Source: Streptomyces sp. NBC_00483
Lineage (GTDB): Bacteria; Actinomycetota; Actinomycetes; Streptomycetales; Streptomycetaceae
NCBI RefSeq assembly: GCF_036013745.1
Contig: NZ_CP107880.1
Span: forward strand, 9,238,001-9,302,000
Reading direction: 5' to 3'
Length of the DNA: 64,000 bases
Shown here: positions 17,546 through 25,599 of the stretch, one piece after another
How positions within the stretch are numbered: the stretch's first letter is position 1
How the letters are laid out: each line of letters starts with the position of its first letter
Made by a program: the position numbers and the translations under genes
Notes under the pieces: generated by a model
Seen by the model: the letters and a program-made list of their open reading frames with translations, nothing else
Database searches by the model: none
Told to the model about the DNA's origin: nothing

Positions 17546-18298
17546 TCAGCCGGCCCGGCCCTCGCCGAGCAGTGTCTCGATGTGCCGCCGCGCCATGGTG
17601 TCCAACTGCACGTCCAGGTCGGGCCCGTAGGTGCGCAGCCCCAGACTCAGATGCTCACGCATCCGGGCGCACGCCGACTCGGCGTCCCGCGCCTCCAGGG
17701 CGGCGAAGATCTCCGGGTGGTGCGGCACTCCGGGCTCGCCGATGGAGGGATCGGAGTTGGAGCGCAGCATCATCTCGAACATCATGCCGCTGATCGACGA
17801 CAGCATGATCCGCAGCACCGGATTGCCGCTGGCCATCGCGATGGCATCGTGGAACTCCAGGTCCGCGCGCGCCTTGGTGATGACATCGGTGGCGCTCTCG
17901 GTCGTCTCCATGGCGGCCCGGATCGTCGCCAGATCCTCGTCGGTGGCGCGCTCCGCGGCGAGCCTGATGATCTCGATCTCCACCGGCAGCCGGGCCTCGA
18001 TCAATTGCCGCACGGTGGGCCGCTCGGCGCGGTACAGGGCGTCGTACCCGCGCGCCTGTTCAGAGCTCTGCTCCCGCACGAACGAGCCGCGCCCTGGCGC
18101 CACTTCGATGAGCCGCTTGGCCTCCAGCTGCCGCAGCGCCTCCCGTACGACATTGCGACTGGAGCCGAACTGGGTGGCCAGCTCCCGCTCGGACGGCAGC
18201 TTCACGCCGACCTCGAGGGCGCCGGACCGGATGTCGTGTTCCAGCTGACGCGCGATGCGCTCGGTGAGAAGGCCGCTCTGGGCGGGAGGTGTGGACAT
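17546..18298 (-). CDS. GntR/FadR-family regulator, probably of the sugar-acid operon
   Basis: A 250-residue regulator with an N-terminal GntR winged helix (LPSERELATQFGSSRNVVREALRQLE) and an all-helical FCD effector domain; the FCD metal-binding pattern is suggested by EFHDAIAMASGN and later His residues. The ATG at 18298 (MSTPPAQSG) fits family length; an upstream start would add about 26 untypical residues. It reads in the same direction as, and lies immediately upstream of, the ABC transporter and manD-type operon with a FadR-type palindrome between. It probably responds to a sugar acid. Confidence 0.85.
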   Translation of the reverse strand: MSTPPAQSGLLTERIARQLEHDIRSGALEVGVKLPSERELATQFGSSRNVVREALRQLEAKRLIEVAPGRGSFVREQSSEQARGYDALYRAERPTVRQLIEARLPVEIEIIRLAAERATDEDLATIRAAMETTESATDVITKARADLEFHDAIAMASGNPVLRIMLSSISGMMFEMMLRSNSDPSIGEPGVPHHPEIFAALEARDAESACARMREHLSLGLRTYGPDLDVQLDTMARRHIETLLGEGRAG

Positions 18299-18407
18299 GA
18301 TCAGCAGGATACCGAGCGGTGCCGACAGGCACTTCCGTGCGGCGGCCGGTATCGCGGGGTACAGCGGGTACGCCACGACCCTGCCGCGGTGTCAACACGC
18401 CCCGGGC

Positions 18408-19229
18408 TCAACCCTGTTGCGGCTCGTCCCCCACCGACTCCCGCAGCCGCGCGCTCGCCATCCGCATGTGTTCGGCCATGGCCCGGTCCGCGCCCTCGGG
18501 GTCGCGGTCGCGGATCGCCTTGAGGACGGCGTCGTGTTCGCACAGGGTGCCGCTGACGGTGCCCTCGATGTCGCTGACCCGCTCCATCCAGACTTGGAGC
18601 AGCGCGCGGATGCTGTGCAGGATGTCGCTCAGGACGGTGTTGCGGGCGATGCTCGCGCACTCCAGGTGGAAGGCGATGTCGGCGTCGATGAACGCCTTCA
18701 CGTCGCTGCCCGCCTCCTGCATGTGCCGCAGGTGCTCCTCCAGGCGTGCCACGTCCTCGTCGCCCGCGCGCTCCGCGGCGAGCCGTGCCGAGACACCCTC
18801 CATGTAGGTGCGCACCTCGACCAGGTCCCGGGTGCGGCGCTGGCCCAGCATCAGGCCCCAGTTGATGGCGCGCGGCAGGAACTCCGACGTGCCCTCGCGG
18901 ACGTACGAGCCGGAGCCGGGCCGGATCTCGATGATGCCGAGGACGTCGAGCGCGGACAGGGCGCCGCGCACGCTGGAGCGGGCGACCCCGAGGGCCTCCG
19001 CGAGCTGGCGCTCGGCGGGCAGGCGGGTGCCGGGCTTGATGTTCCCCGCGGAGAGGTGGTCGAGCAGGCGCTTGGCGACCTCGCTGACGGAGGACTCGCG
19101 CACGACCGGGCGCAGGAGCGTGGCGAGGTCGGCCTCGGGGGTGGCGTCGGAGGGCTGGTTGGTCACGGTCACCAGTAGACCAGACGGGTCGTCCGGGCCG
19201 GTCCACGGCCGCGCGCGACGCTCTTTCAT
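18408..19229 (-). CDS. GntR/FadR-family regulator, probably of the apionate-type operon
   Basis: A GntR winged helix (LPAERQLAEALGVARSSVRGALSAL) precedes an FCD domain with the pattern DADIAFHLECASIA. The full frame from ATG 19229 gives 273 residues. The first 20 residues look untypical, so GTG at 19172 or 19166 (before TNQPSDATPE) is a serious alternative, and neither site has a good ribosome binding sequence. It is divergent from the MFS and sugar-kinase operon, with a perfect palindrome in between, and most likely controls that operon. Confidence 0.85.
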   Translation of the reverse strand: MKERRARPWTGPDDPSGLLVTVTNQPSDATPEADLATLLRPVVRESSVSEVAKRLLDHLSAGNIKPGTRLPAERQLAEALGVARSSVRGALSALDVLGIIEIRPGSGSYVREGTSEFLPRAINWGLMLGQRRTRDLVEVRTYMEGVSARLAAERAGDEDVARLEEHLRHMQEAGSDVKAFIDADIAFHLECASIARNTVLSDILHSIRALLQVWMERVSDIEGTVSGTLCEHDAVLKAIRDRDPEGADRAMAEHMRMASARLRESVGDEPQQG

Positions 19230-19286
19230 GCCCGCTTTGTCAAGGGTTCAGCCATGGGCAACAAGTGCGACGCTCGCCACATTGGT

Positions 19287-19303
19287 AAATTGGTGACCAA
19301 TTT
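19287..19303. promoter_or_regulatory. Operator palindrome of the apionate-type operon
   Basis: AAATTGGT-G-ACCAATTT is a perfect 8-bp inverted repeat with a 1-bp centre, and an extra half-site ATTGGT is at 19281-19286. The half-site resembles those of FadR/PdhR-type regulators. A -10-like TAGCGT follows at 19316-19321, so binding would interfere with the promoter of the MFS operon. Confidence 0.7.
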
Positions 19304-19435
19304 GAAGATCGGGTCTAGCGTGACACGCAGATCGGCCCGACCTGAGCGGCCAGCCAGCTGCTGCAGAGCCCTCGCCCCTCGTGCCGAGCGTGACCCAAGT
19401 CCGGACAGAGCTGTCCGGCGAGCCGAGGAGTCGCC

Positions 19436-20803
19436 ATGCCTGCCACTGCCGCGCCGCCCGTGAAGGCGACGAGGTCGGCCGTCGAGAAGTCGGCCATCAA
19501 GAAGATCTCGATCCGGTTGGTCCCCTTCGTGGCCCTGATGTTCTTCGTGAACTATCTGGACCGCACCGCGGTGTCGTTCGCGGAACCGAACGGGATGGGG
19601 GACGACCTGGCGCTCACCGCGGCCCAGTTCGGCTTCGCCTCCGGGATCTTCTTCGTCGGTTACATCGTGCTCGAGGTCCCCAGCAACATGGCGTTGCACC
19701 GCTTCGGCGCCCGCCGCTGGCTGGCCCGGATCATGGTGACCTGGGGCATCGTCTCGCTGCTCTTCACCTGGGTGGACAGCAGCGGAGGCCTCTACACGCT
19801 GCGCTTCCTGCTGGGCGTCGCGGAGGCCGGGTTCTTCCCCGGCGCGATCCTCTTCCTCAGCCAGTGGGTGCCCAGCCGCCACCGCACCAAGGTCCTCGGC
19901 CTCTTCTACCTCGCACAGCCGCTGACCACGGTCTTCGGCGCCCCGCTCGCGGGCTGGCTGATCGGCCACCACGGCCTGTTCGGCCTCGAGGGCTGGCGCG
20001 TGATGTTCCTGTTCGTGTCGATCCCGGCGATCCTGCTGGGCGTCATCGCCTGGTTCTACCTGATCGACCGCCCCGCCGACGCCAAGTGGCTCACCACCGA
20101 GGAGCGGGACTGGCTCACCGAGGAACTGGCCGCGGAGAACGCGCAGAAGACGGGCCACGACGACAAGCACGCCAAGGGCGACCTGAAGGCGGCGTTCACC
20201 AACGGACGCGTCTGGATCCTGGCCGTCGTCTACTTCGGCTTCGTCTACGGCCTGTACGCGCTCGCCTTCTTCCTGCCGACCATCATCGACGGCTTCCAGG
20301 AGCAGTACGACACCACGTTCAGCGTCATGGACAAGGCGTGGATCACGGCCATCCCGTACCTGCCCGCTGCGATCGTCCTCTTCTTCTGGAGCCGGCACGC
20401 CACCCGGCACGGCACCCGCACCTGGCACGTCGCGGGTCCCGCGATCGTCGGCGGCGTCTCCATCCCGCTGGCCCTCTACATGGGCTCGCCGGCCGCGACC
20501 GTCGCCGTCATCACCGTGACCGCCTGCGCCATCTTCGCCGCGCTGCCCGTGTTCTGGGCCGTGCCCTCCCGCTTCCTGACCGGAGCGGCCGCCGCGGCGG
20601 GCATCGCGCTCATCAACACCGCGGGCAATATCGCGGGCTTCGCCTCCAGCTACATCACCGGCTGGCTCAAGGGCTGGACGGGCGACTACTACGTACCGCT
20701 CTACCTCGTCGGCCTCTTCATGCTGCTGTCGGCCGTGCTGATGTTCGTCCTCGCCCGCCGCGCGCCCACCAGCACCTCGTCCCTCCCGGAGAACCAGCGA
20801 TGA
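19436..20803 (+). CDS. MFS transporter, anion:cation symporter type, probable sugar-acid importer
   Basis: A 455-residue carrier with twelve predicted helices. The N-terminal LVPFVALMFFVNYLDRTAVSFA and the VGYIVLEVPSNMAL and GVAEAGFFPGA segments are typical of the ACS family, whose members carry organic anions such as hexuronates, galactonate and tartrate. GAGGAG precedes the ATG. It is the first gene of the operon, and its stop overlaps the kinase start by 4 bp. Given the downstream enzymes it probably imports D-apionate or a related branched or short-chain sugar acid. That substrate is inferred. Confidence 0.88.
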   Translation: MPATAAPPVKATRSAVEKSAIKKISIRLVPFVALMFFVNYLDRTAVSFAEPNGMGDDLALTAAQFGFASGIFFVGYIVLEVPSNMALHRFGARRWLARIMVTWGIVSLLFTWVDSSGGLYTLRFLLGVAEAGFFPGAILFLSQWVPSRHRTKVLGLFYLAQPLTTVFGAPLAGWLIGHHGLFGLEGWRVMFLFVSIPAILLGVIAWFYLIDRPADAKWLTTEERDWLTEELAAENAQKTGHDDKHAKGDLKAAFTNGRVWILAVVYFGFVYGLYALAFFLPTIIDGFQEQYDTTFSVMDKAWITAIPYLPAAIVLFFWSRHATRHGTRTWHVAGPAIVGGVSIPLALYMGSPAATVAVITVTACAIFAALPVFWAVPSRFLTGAAAAAGIALINTAGNIAGFASSYITGWLKGWTGDYYVPLYLVGLFMLLSAVLMFVLARRAPTSTSSLPENQR

Positions 20804-22527
20804 CCCGCCTCCACAACGACCCCGCCGCCTTCGCCGACGAAGCGCTCGAAGGCTTCGTCGCCGCCCACCGCCGCTGGGTGCGCCCCGTCACCGGTGGCGT
20901 GGTCCGCGCCACCGTCAAGACCCCCGGCCAGGTGGCCGTCGTCATCGGCGGCGGATCCGGCCACTACCCGGCGTTCTCCGGCCTCGTCGGGCAGGGGCTC
21001 GCGCACGGCGCCGCCGTCGGCAACGTCTTCGCCTCGCCCTCCGCCCAGCAGATCCGCGGCGTCGCCAAGGCGGCGCAGTCGGGCGGCGGTGTGCTGCTCA
21101 TGTACGGCAACTACGCGGGCGACGTCCTGCACTTCGGGCAGGCCGCCGAGCGGCTGAACGGCGAGGGCATACCGACGCACACGTTCGCCGTCACCGACGA
21201 CATATCCAGCGCGGGCCCCGACGAGGCCCACAAGCGGCGCGGCATCGCCGGTGACCTGCCCGTCTTCAAGGTGGCCGCGGCCGCCGCCGAGCAGGGGCAG
21301 TCCCTCGACGAGGTGGCGCGGATCGCCGCCCATGCGAACGACCGCACCCGCTCCTTCGGCATCGCCTTCTCCGGCTGTACGCTCCCGGGCGCCGACCACC
21401 CGCTGTTCACGGTCCCCGAGGACCGGATGGCCGTCGGCCTCGGCATCCACGGCGAACCCGGCATCGGCGAGGAGCCCGTCCCCACCGCGGACGAGGCCGC
21501 CGAACTCCTCGTCGCCACCCTCCTCAAGGAACTCCCCGACGGGATCCACGGACCGCGGGGACAGCGCGCCGCGGTGATCCTCAACGGCCTGGGCTCCGTG
21601 AAGTACGAGGAGCTGTTCGTCGTCTACCGCAGGGTCGCGCAACTGCTCGACGAAGCGGGTGTGACGGCCGTCGACCCCGAGGTCGGCGAACTCGTCACCA
21701 GCTTCGACATGGCCGGCATCTCCCTGACCCTGACCTGGCTCGACGACACCCTCGAAGCCCTGTGGACCGCACCGGCCGACACCCCCGCGTACCGCAAGGG
21801 CGCCGTACCCGAAGCGGCAGCCGCGGACGAGGAGTCGTACGAGACCGAGGAAGGGCCCGAGGTCTACACGGCGAGCGAGGAGTCGCGGCAGGCCGCGGCG
21901 ACCGCGCTCGACGCGCTGCGCCGCCTCAAGGACACCGTCGACACGCACGCCGACGAACTCGGCCGCATCGACGCCGTCGCGGGCGACGGCGACCACGGCA
22001 TCGGCATGCAGCGCGGCTCGACCGGCGCCTACGAAGCCGCCCACCGCGCCCGCGAGGCGGGTGCGGGAGCCCGCTCCCTGCTGACCGCCGCGGGCGACGC
22101 CTGGGCCGACAAGGCGGGCGGCACGTCCGGAGCGCTGTGGGGCATCGTCCTGCGCGCGCTCGGCGACGCGCTCGGCGACACCGAACGGCCGACCCCGGCG
22201 TCCGTCGCCCACGGAGTCCTACAGGCGTCCGACGGCGTCCGCAGGACCGGCGGCGCCGAGGTCGGCGACAAGACCATGGTCGACGTCCTCGTGCCCTTCG
22301 CCGAGACACTGGGTCAACAGGTCGATGCGGGCGCCGGGTTGACCGCCGCGTGGGACGCCGCCGCCACCGCGGCCGAGCGCTCCGCGCGCGACACCGCCCA
22401 CCTGCTGCCCAAGATGGGCCGCGCCCGCCCCCACGCCGAGAAGTCACTGGGCACCCCCGACGCGGGCGCCCACTCCCTCGCGCTGATCGTCCGCGCCGTC
22501 CACGGCGCGCTCGCCCCGTGCAAGTAA
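20800..22527 (+). CDS. lerK: Fused DhaK-DhaL kinase, L-erythrulose kinase type
   Basis: A 575-residue ATP-dependent dihydroxyacetone-kinase-family enzyme. The DhaK half (about 1-330) shows IGGGSGHYPAFSGLVG and a NYAGDVLHF loop. An acidic linker (EAAAADEESYETEEGPE) leads to the DhaL half (about 365-575) with the nucleotide- and Mg-binding GDGDHGIGMQRG. Genuine DHA kinases share this layout. Co-location with derI-, lerI-, oiaC- and apnO-type genes argues for phosphorylation of L-erythrulose, as in the D-apionate routes. The stop codon is inside the first copy of a 15-bp repeat array. Confidence 0.8.
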   Translation: MTRLHNDPAAFADEALEGFVAAHRRWVRPVTGGVVRATVKTPGQVAVVIGGGSGHYPAFSGLVGQGLAHGAAVGNVFASPSAQQIRGVAKAAQSGGGVLLMYGNYAGDVLHFGQAAERLNGEGIPTHTFAVTDDISSAGPDEAHKRRGIAGDLPVFKVAAAAAEQGQSLDEVARIAAHANDRTRSFGIAFSGCTLPGADHPLFTVPEDRMAVGLGIHGEPGIGEEPVPTADEAAELLVATLLKELPDGIHGPRGQRAAVILNGLGSVKYEELFVVYRRVAQLLDEAGVTAVDPEVGELVTSFDMAGISLTLTWLDDTLEALWTAPADTPAYRKGAVPEAAAADEESYETEEGPEVYTASEESRQAAATALDALRRLKDTVDTHADELGRIDAVAGDGDHGIGMQRGSTGAYEAAHRAREAGAGARSLLTAAGDAWADKAGGTSGALWGIVLRALGDALGDTERPTPASVAHGVLQASDGVRRTGGAEVGDKTMVDVLVPFAETLGQQVDAGAGLTAAWDAAATAAERSARDTAHLLPKMGRARPHAEKSLGTPDAGAHSLALIVRAVHGALAPCK

Positions 22528-22593
22528 CCGTCTTGCAGGTAACCCCTGTGTCAGTAGCCCCGGTGCAAGTAACACCCTTGCAAGCAACTCCCT
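22519..22593. repeat. Five 15-bp tandem repeats spanning the kinase stop codon
   Basis: Units of about TGCAAGTAACNCCCT start at 22519, 22534, 22549, 22564 and 22579 and fill the gap between the kinase stop and the ribosome binding site of the next gene. The first unit supplies the final Cys-Lys-stop. In the frame shifted by one, the array would encode a repeating LQVTP-like pentapeptide with no stop. The periodicity is exact; its purpose is unknown. Confidence 0.75.
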
Positions 22594-22608
22594 TTAAGGA
22601 ACGCTGAG

Positions 22609-23082
22609 ATGAGTGACAAGCTGCGGATCGTCGTCGGCTGCGACGACGCCGGATTCCAGTACAAGGAGGCGCTGAAGCAGGACCTCCGGGCGAGCGACCT
22701 GGTCGAGTCGGTCACCGACGTGGGCGTGGACGCCGACGGACACACCGCCTACCCGAAGGTCGCCATCGCCGCCGCCGAGATGGTGGCCCGCGGCGAGGCC
22801 GACCGGGCGCTGCTGGTGTGCGGCACAGGGCTCGGCGTCGCCATCGCCGCCAACAAGGTCAAGGGCATCCGCGCCGTCACCGCGCACGACTCCTTCTCCG
22901 TCGAGCGCGCGATCCTCTCCAACAACGCCCAGGTGCTCACCTTCGGCCAGCGCGTCGTCGGCATCGAACTGGCCCGCCGCCTCGCCGCCGAGTGGCTCAC
23001 CTACCGCTTCGACGAGACCTCGCCGTCGGCCGCGAAGGTCGCCCTGATGAGCGACTACGAGAACGAGGCCGAGGCCGCCTGA
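22609..23082 (+). CDS. derI: RpiB-family isomerase, D-erythrulose-4-phosphate isomerase type
   Basis: A 157-residue RpiB/LacAB-fold protein of normal length. It shows the N-terminal [13 protein letters not shown] (phosphate and catalytic loop), the catalytic Cys in [16 protein letters not shown] and the following [26 protein letters not shown] lies 8 nt before the ATG. RpiB relatives interconvert ribose-5-phosphate and ribulose-5-phosphate. In erythrulose and apionate clusters they convert D-erythrulose-4-phosphate to D-erythrose-4-phosphate, and the neighbours favour that role. The stop shares one base with the next start (TGATG). Confidence 0.82.
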   Translation: MSDKLRIVVGCDDAGFQYKEALKQDLRASDLVESVTDVGVDADGHTAYPKVAIAAAEMVARGEADRALLVCGTGLGVAIAANKVKGIRAVTAHDSFSVERAILSNNAQVLTFGQRVVGIELARRLAAEWLTYRFDETSPSAAKVALMSDYENEAEAA

Positions 23083-23852
23083 TGAGTTCACCCGTCCTGC
23101 TCGGGGTGAGCCTGAAGATGTACTTCGGCCACCACGAGACCCTCAACTGGTCCCGCCGCATCGTGCAGTTGGCGGACCGGCACCCGGCCGTCACCAGCGG
23201 CGCGGCCCGGCTGTTCGTGCTGCCGTCCTTCCCGGCGATCGTGCCGGTGGCCGGGATCCTCGCGCGCAGCGGAGTCGACGTCGGCGCGCAGGACATCGCC
23301 ACGGAGGACGTGGGTGCCTACACGGGCGAGGTGTCGGGGCCGCTCCTCAAGGAGATCGGCTGCCGCTACGCCGAGGTCGGGCACGCCGAGCGCCGCCGCC
23401 TGTACGGGGAGGGTGACACGGTCGTCGCCTCGAAGACCGCGGCCGCGCTGCGCAACGGCCTCACCCCGGTCCTGTGCGTCGGCGAACTCGACCCCGTGGA
23501 GCCGGAGGAGGCCGCGCGTCGCACCGTCGCCGAGGCCGCCCGCCTGCTGTACGGCCTGGAGGGTCAGGTCGTCCTCGCCTACGAGCCGCAGTGGGCCATC
23601 GGTGCGCCCGAGCCGGCCTCGCCCGAGCACATCACCACGGTGTGCGCGGCGCTGGGGGAGTGGCTGAACTCCCGTCCCCAGCACGCCGGTTCGACCGTGA
23701 TCTACGGCGGCAGTGCGGGCCCCGGCCTGCTCACCCGCCTCGGTGGCGCCGTCGGCGGCCTCTTCCTTGGCCGCTTCGCCCACGACCCGGAGGCCGTCGG
23801 CCGCATCCTCGACGAGGTCGCGCCCGCCGCCTCCCGCACGGAGGTGGCCTGA
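23082..23852 (+). CDS. lerI: Triosephosphate-isomerase-family enzyme, L-erythrulose-1-phosphate isomerase type
   Basis: A 256-residue TIM-barrel protein. The catalytic residues of the family are recognisable: Lys in GVSLKMYFG, His in AEVGHAERR, and Glu in LAYEPQWAIG, with the phosphate loop IYGGSAGPG. Differences from housekeeping TpiA (MYFG after the Lys; HAERR for HSERR) and the operon setting indicate the LerI branch, which isomerises L-erythrulose-1-phosphate to D-erythrulose-4-phosphate. It is translationally coupled to derI. Confidence 0.82.
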   Translation: MSSPVLLGVSLKMYFGHHETLNWSRRIVQLADRHPAVTSGAARLFVLPSFPAIVPVAGILARSGVDVGAQDIATEDVGAYTGEVSGPLLKEIGCRYAEVGHAERRRLYGEGDTVVASKTAAALRNGLTPVLCVGELDPVEPEEAARRTVAEAARLLYGLEGQVVLAYEPQWAIGAPEPASPEHITTVCAALGEWLNSRPQHAGSTVIYGGSAGPGLLTRLGGAVGGLFLGRFAHDPEAVGRILDEVAPAASRTEVA

Positions 23853-23853
23853 C

Positions 23854-24663
23854 ATGGCGTACGGCATCAGCACCTACGCGTACTTCTGGCGCATCTCGTC
23901 GCGCGCGCCGCAGCCGATGACGGCCCTGGACATGCTCCGGGACATCCACGGGCTCGGCGGCCAGGTCTTCCAGATCTGCGACTACGCGCCGATCGAGTCC
24001 TACGACGACACGCAGCTCGCCGAGCTGAAGGCGGCGGCCGCCGACCTCGGTGTCACCCTCGAACTCGGCACCCGCGGCATCGCCCCGGACCACCTGGAGC
24101 ACTACCTCCGCATTGCGCGGAAGCTCGGCGTGACCTTCGTCCGATCCATGCTGCACACCGCTGACCACAAGCCCGACGTCGAAGAGTCGGTCGCCTTGCT
24201 GAAGCAGGCCATCGGCGGCTACGAGGAGCAGGGCGTCACGCTCGGCCTGGAGACGTACGAGCAGGTCGCCACCGCCGACCTCGTCGACGTCGTCCGCACC
24301 GTGAACAGCCCCCGCCTCGGCATCGTCGTCGACCCGGGCAACTGCGTGGCCCGCCTGGAACACCCGTCCCAGGTCGTGGAGTTGACCGCGCCCTACGTGG
24401 TGAACGTGCACGTCAAGGACTTCGCGTTCAGCCGCAGGGACGGCTGGGTGGGCTTCACCTACGCGGGAGCACCGCTCGGCACAGGGCTGCTCGACTACCC
24501 AGCCATGATCGCCGCCGTCCGGAACCACGCCCCGGACCCCGCGTCGGTCAACCAGATCGTGGAGCACTGGCTCCCGTGGCAGGACGGTGGCTTCGATGTC
24601 ACCGCCGAGCTCGAACACCAGTGGACCAAGCACAGCATCAGCACACTCCTGAAGGGCGAATGA
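23854..24663 (+). CDS. oiaC: TIM-barrel decarboxylase, 3-oxo-isoapionate decarboxylase type
   Basis: A 269-residue protein of the xylose-isomerase-like/AP-endonuclease-2 barrel class. Likely metal ligands are the Glu in LGLETYEQ, Asp in IVVDPGNC, His in VNVHVKDF and Glu in IVEHWLPW. Family members annotated only as sugar phosphate isomerase/epimerase include OiaC, which decarboxylates 3-oxo-isoapionate to L-erythrulose. The position between lerI and an apnO-type gene supports this assignment. The ATG at 23854 starts one base after the lerI stop. The enzymatic identity is inferred from context and family, not from a diagnostic motif. Confidence 0.72.
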   Translation: MAYGISTYAYFWRISSRAPQPMTALDMLRDIHGLGGQVFQICDYAPIESYDDTQLAELKAAAADLGVTLELGTRGIAPDHLEHYLRIARKLGVTFVRSMLHTADHKPDVEESVALLKQAIGGYEEQGVTLGLETYEQVATADLVDVVRTVNSPRLGIVVDPGNCVARLEHPSQVVELTAPYVVNVHVKDFAFSRRDGWVGFTYAGAPLGTGLLDYPAMIAAVRNHAPDPASVNQIVEHWLPWQDGGFDVTAELEHQWTKHSISTLLKGE

Positions 24664-24665
24664 AC

Positions 24666-25526
24666 ATGGCCGCCGAGCACAACACGACCGTTGCCGTCAT
24701 CGGGGCCGCCGGCAAGATGGGCCAGCGTGTCTCCAACAACCTGGTCAAGAGCGACTTCACCGTCCTCTTCTCCGAGAATTCGCCCAAGGGCCAGGAGCTG
24801 ATCCGCTCGCTCGGCCGCGAGCTGACCGACTCCGAGACCGCCGCCCAGCAGGCCGACGTCCTGATCCTGGCCGTGCCGGACATCGTCCTCGGCAAGGTCT
24901 CCGAGCAGCTCGTCCCGCTCCTGAAGCCGGGCGCCGTCGTCCTCACCCTCGACCCGGCGGCCGCGTACGCGGGCCTGCTGCACCCGCGCGCCGAAGTGCA
25001 CTACGTGTGCGCGCACCCCTGCCACCCGTCCGTCTTCCTGCAGCGCAAGACGCAGGCCGAGCTCGATGACACCTTCGGTGGCATCGCGGCCCCGCAGGAG
25101 GTCGTCGCCGCGTACGAGGGTGGCGACGAGGCCAAGCAGGCGCTCGCCGGGTCCGTCATCCGCGTCATGTACGCGCCGGTCGTCGACGTCCACTGGGTCA
25201 CCGTCAAGCAGCTCGCCGTCCTGGAGCCGACCCTCGTCGAGACCATCGCCTGCATGGTCGGCGCTCTCCTCAACGAGGCGCTGCACGAGACCGTGCACAC
25301 GGTCGGCGTCCCGGAGAAGGCGGCCCGCGCCATGCTCCTCGGCCACACCCAGGTCGCCCTCGCGAACACCCTCAAGGGCGACAACCCGTTCTCCGACGCC
25401 TGCCTGATCGCCATGGACTACGGCCGCGACTCCATCGTCAAGGACGACTGGAAGAAGGTCTTCGACGACGGCGAACTCGACAAGGTCATCACCAAGATGC
25501 TCAAGATCAAGGAAATCCGCCGCTGA
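24666..25526 (+). CDS. apnO: NAD-dependent dehydrogenase, D-apionate oxidoisomerase type
   Basis: A 286-residue two-domain protein. The Rossmann nucleotide-binding fold begins VAVIGAAGKMGQRVS. The C-terminal helical domain includes HPCHPSVF and TLVETIACMVGALLNEA, in the manner of the phosphogluconate-dehydrogenase-like C-terminal family. ApnO enzymes oxidise and rearrange D-apionate to 3-oxo-isoapionate, the step before OiaC. The start at 24666 (MAAEHN) is preferred over an ATG 6 bp upstream because GAAGGG is 9 nt before it rather than 3. It is the last gene of the operon, followed by a strong hairpin. Confidence 0.75.
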   Translation: MAAEHNTTVAVIGAAGKMGQRVSNNLVKSDFTVLFSENSPKGQELIRSLGRELTDSETAAQQADVLILAVPDIVLGKVSEQLVPLLKPGAVVLTLDPAAAYAGLLHPRAEVHYVCAHPCHPSVFLQRKTQAELDDTFGGIAAPQEVVAAYEGGDEAKQALAGSVIRVMYAPVVDVHWVTVKQLAVLEPTLVETIACMVGALLNEALHETVHTVGVPEKAARAMLLGHTQVALANTLKGDNPFSDACLIAMDYGRDSIVKDDWKKVFDDGELDKVITKMLKIKEIRR

Positions 25527-25545
25527 GACACCCCCGCTCCACTGC

Positions 25546-25579
25546 CGGGTGGCCCGCCCCACGGGGGACGGGCCACCCG
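25546..25579. terminator. Bidirectional terminator hairpin
   Basis: Perfect 11-bp arms, CGGGTGGCCCG and CGGGCCACCCG, enclose a 12-nt loop between the convergent apnO-type and AraC-family genes. The symmetry suits termination from both sides. Confidence 0.8.
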
Positions 25580-25599
25580 CGTTGCTGTGGCCCCCGGGT

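Noticed and set aside
19381..22527. A 1048-codon frame that would fuse an upstream segment to the kinase
   Set aside because: The first 470 codons are an out-of-frame reading of the MFS gene; the kinase begins at 20800 with the usual 4-bp overlap.
24660..24665. ATG at 24660 as the start of the apnO-type gene
   Set aside because: The ribosome binding sequence would be only 3 nt away; the ATG at 24666 has normal spacing and directly precedes the Rossmann fold.
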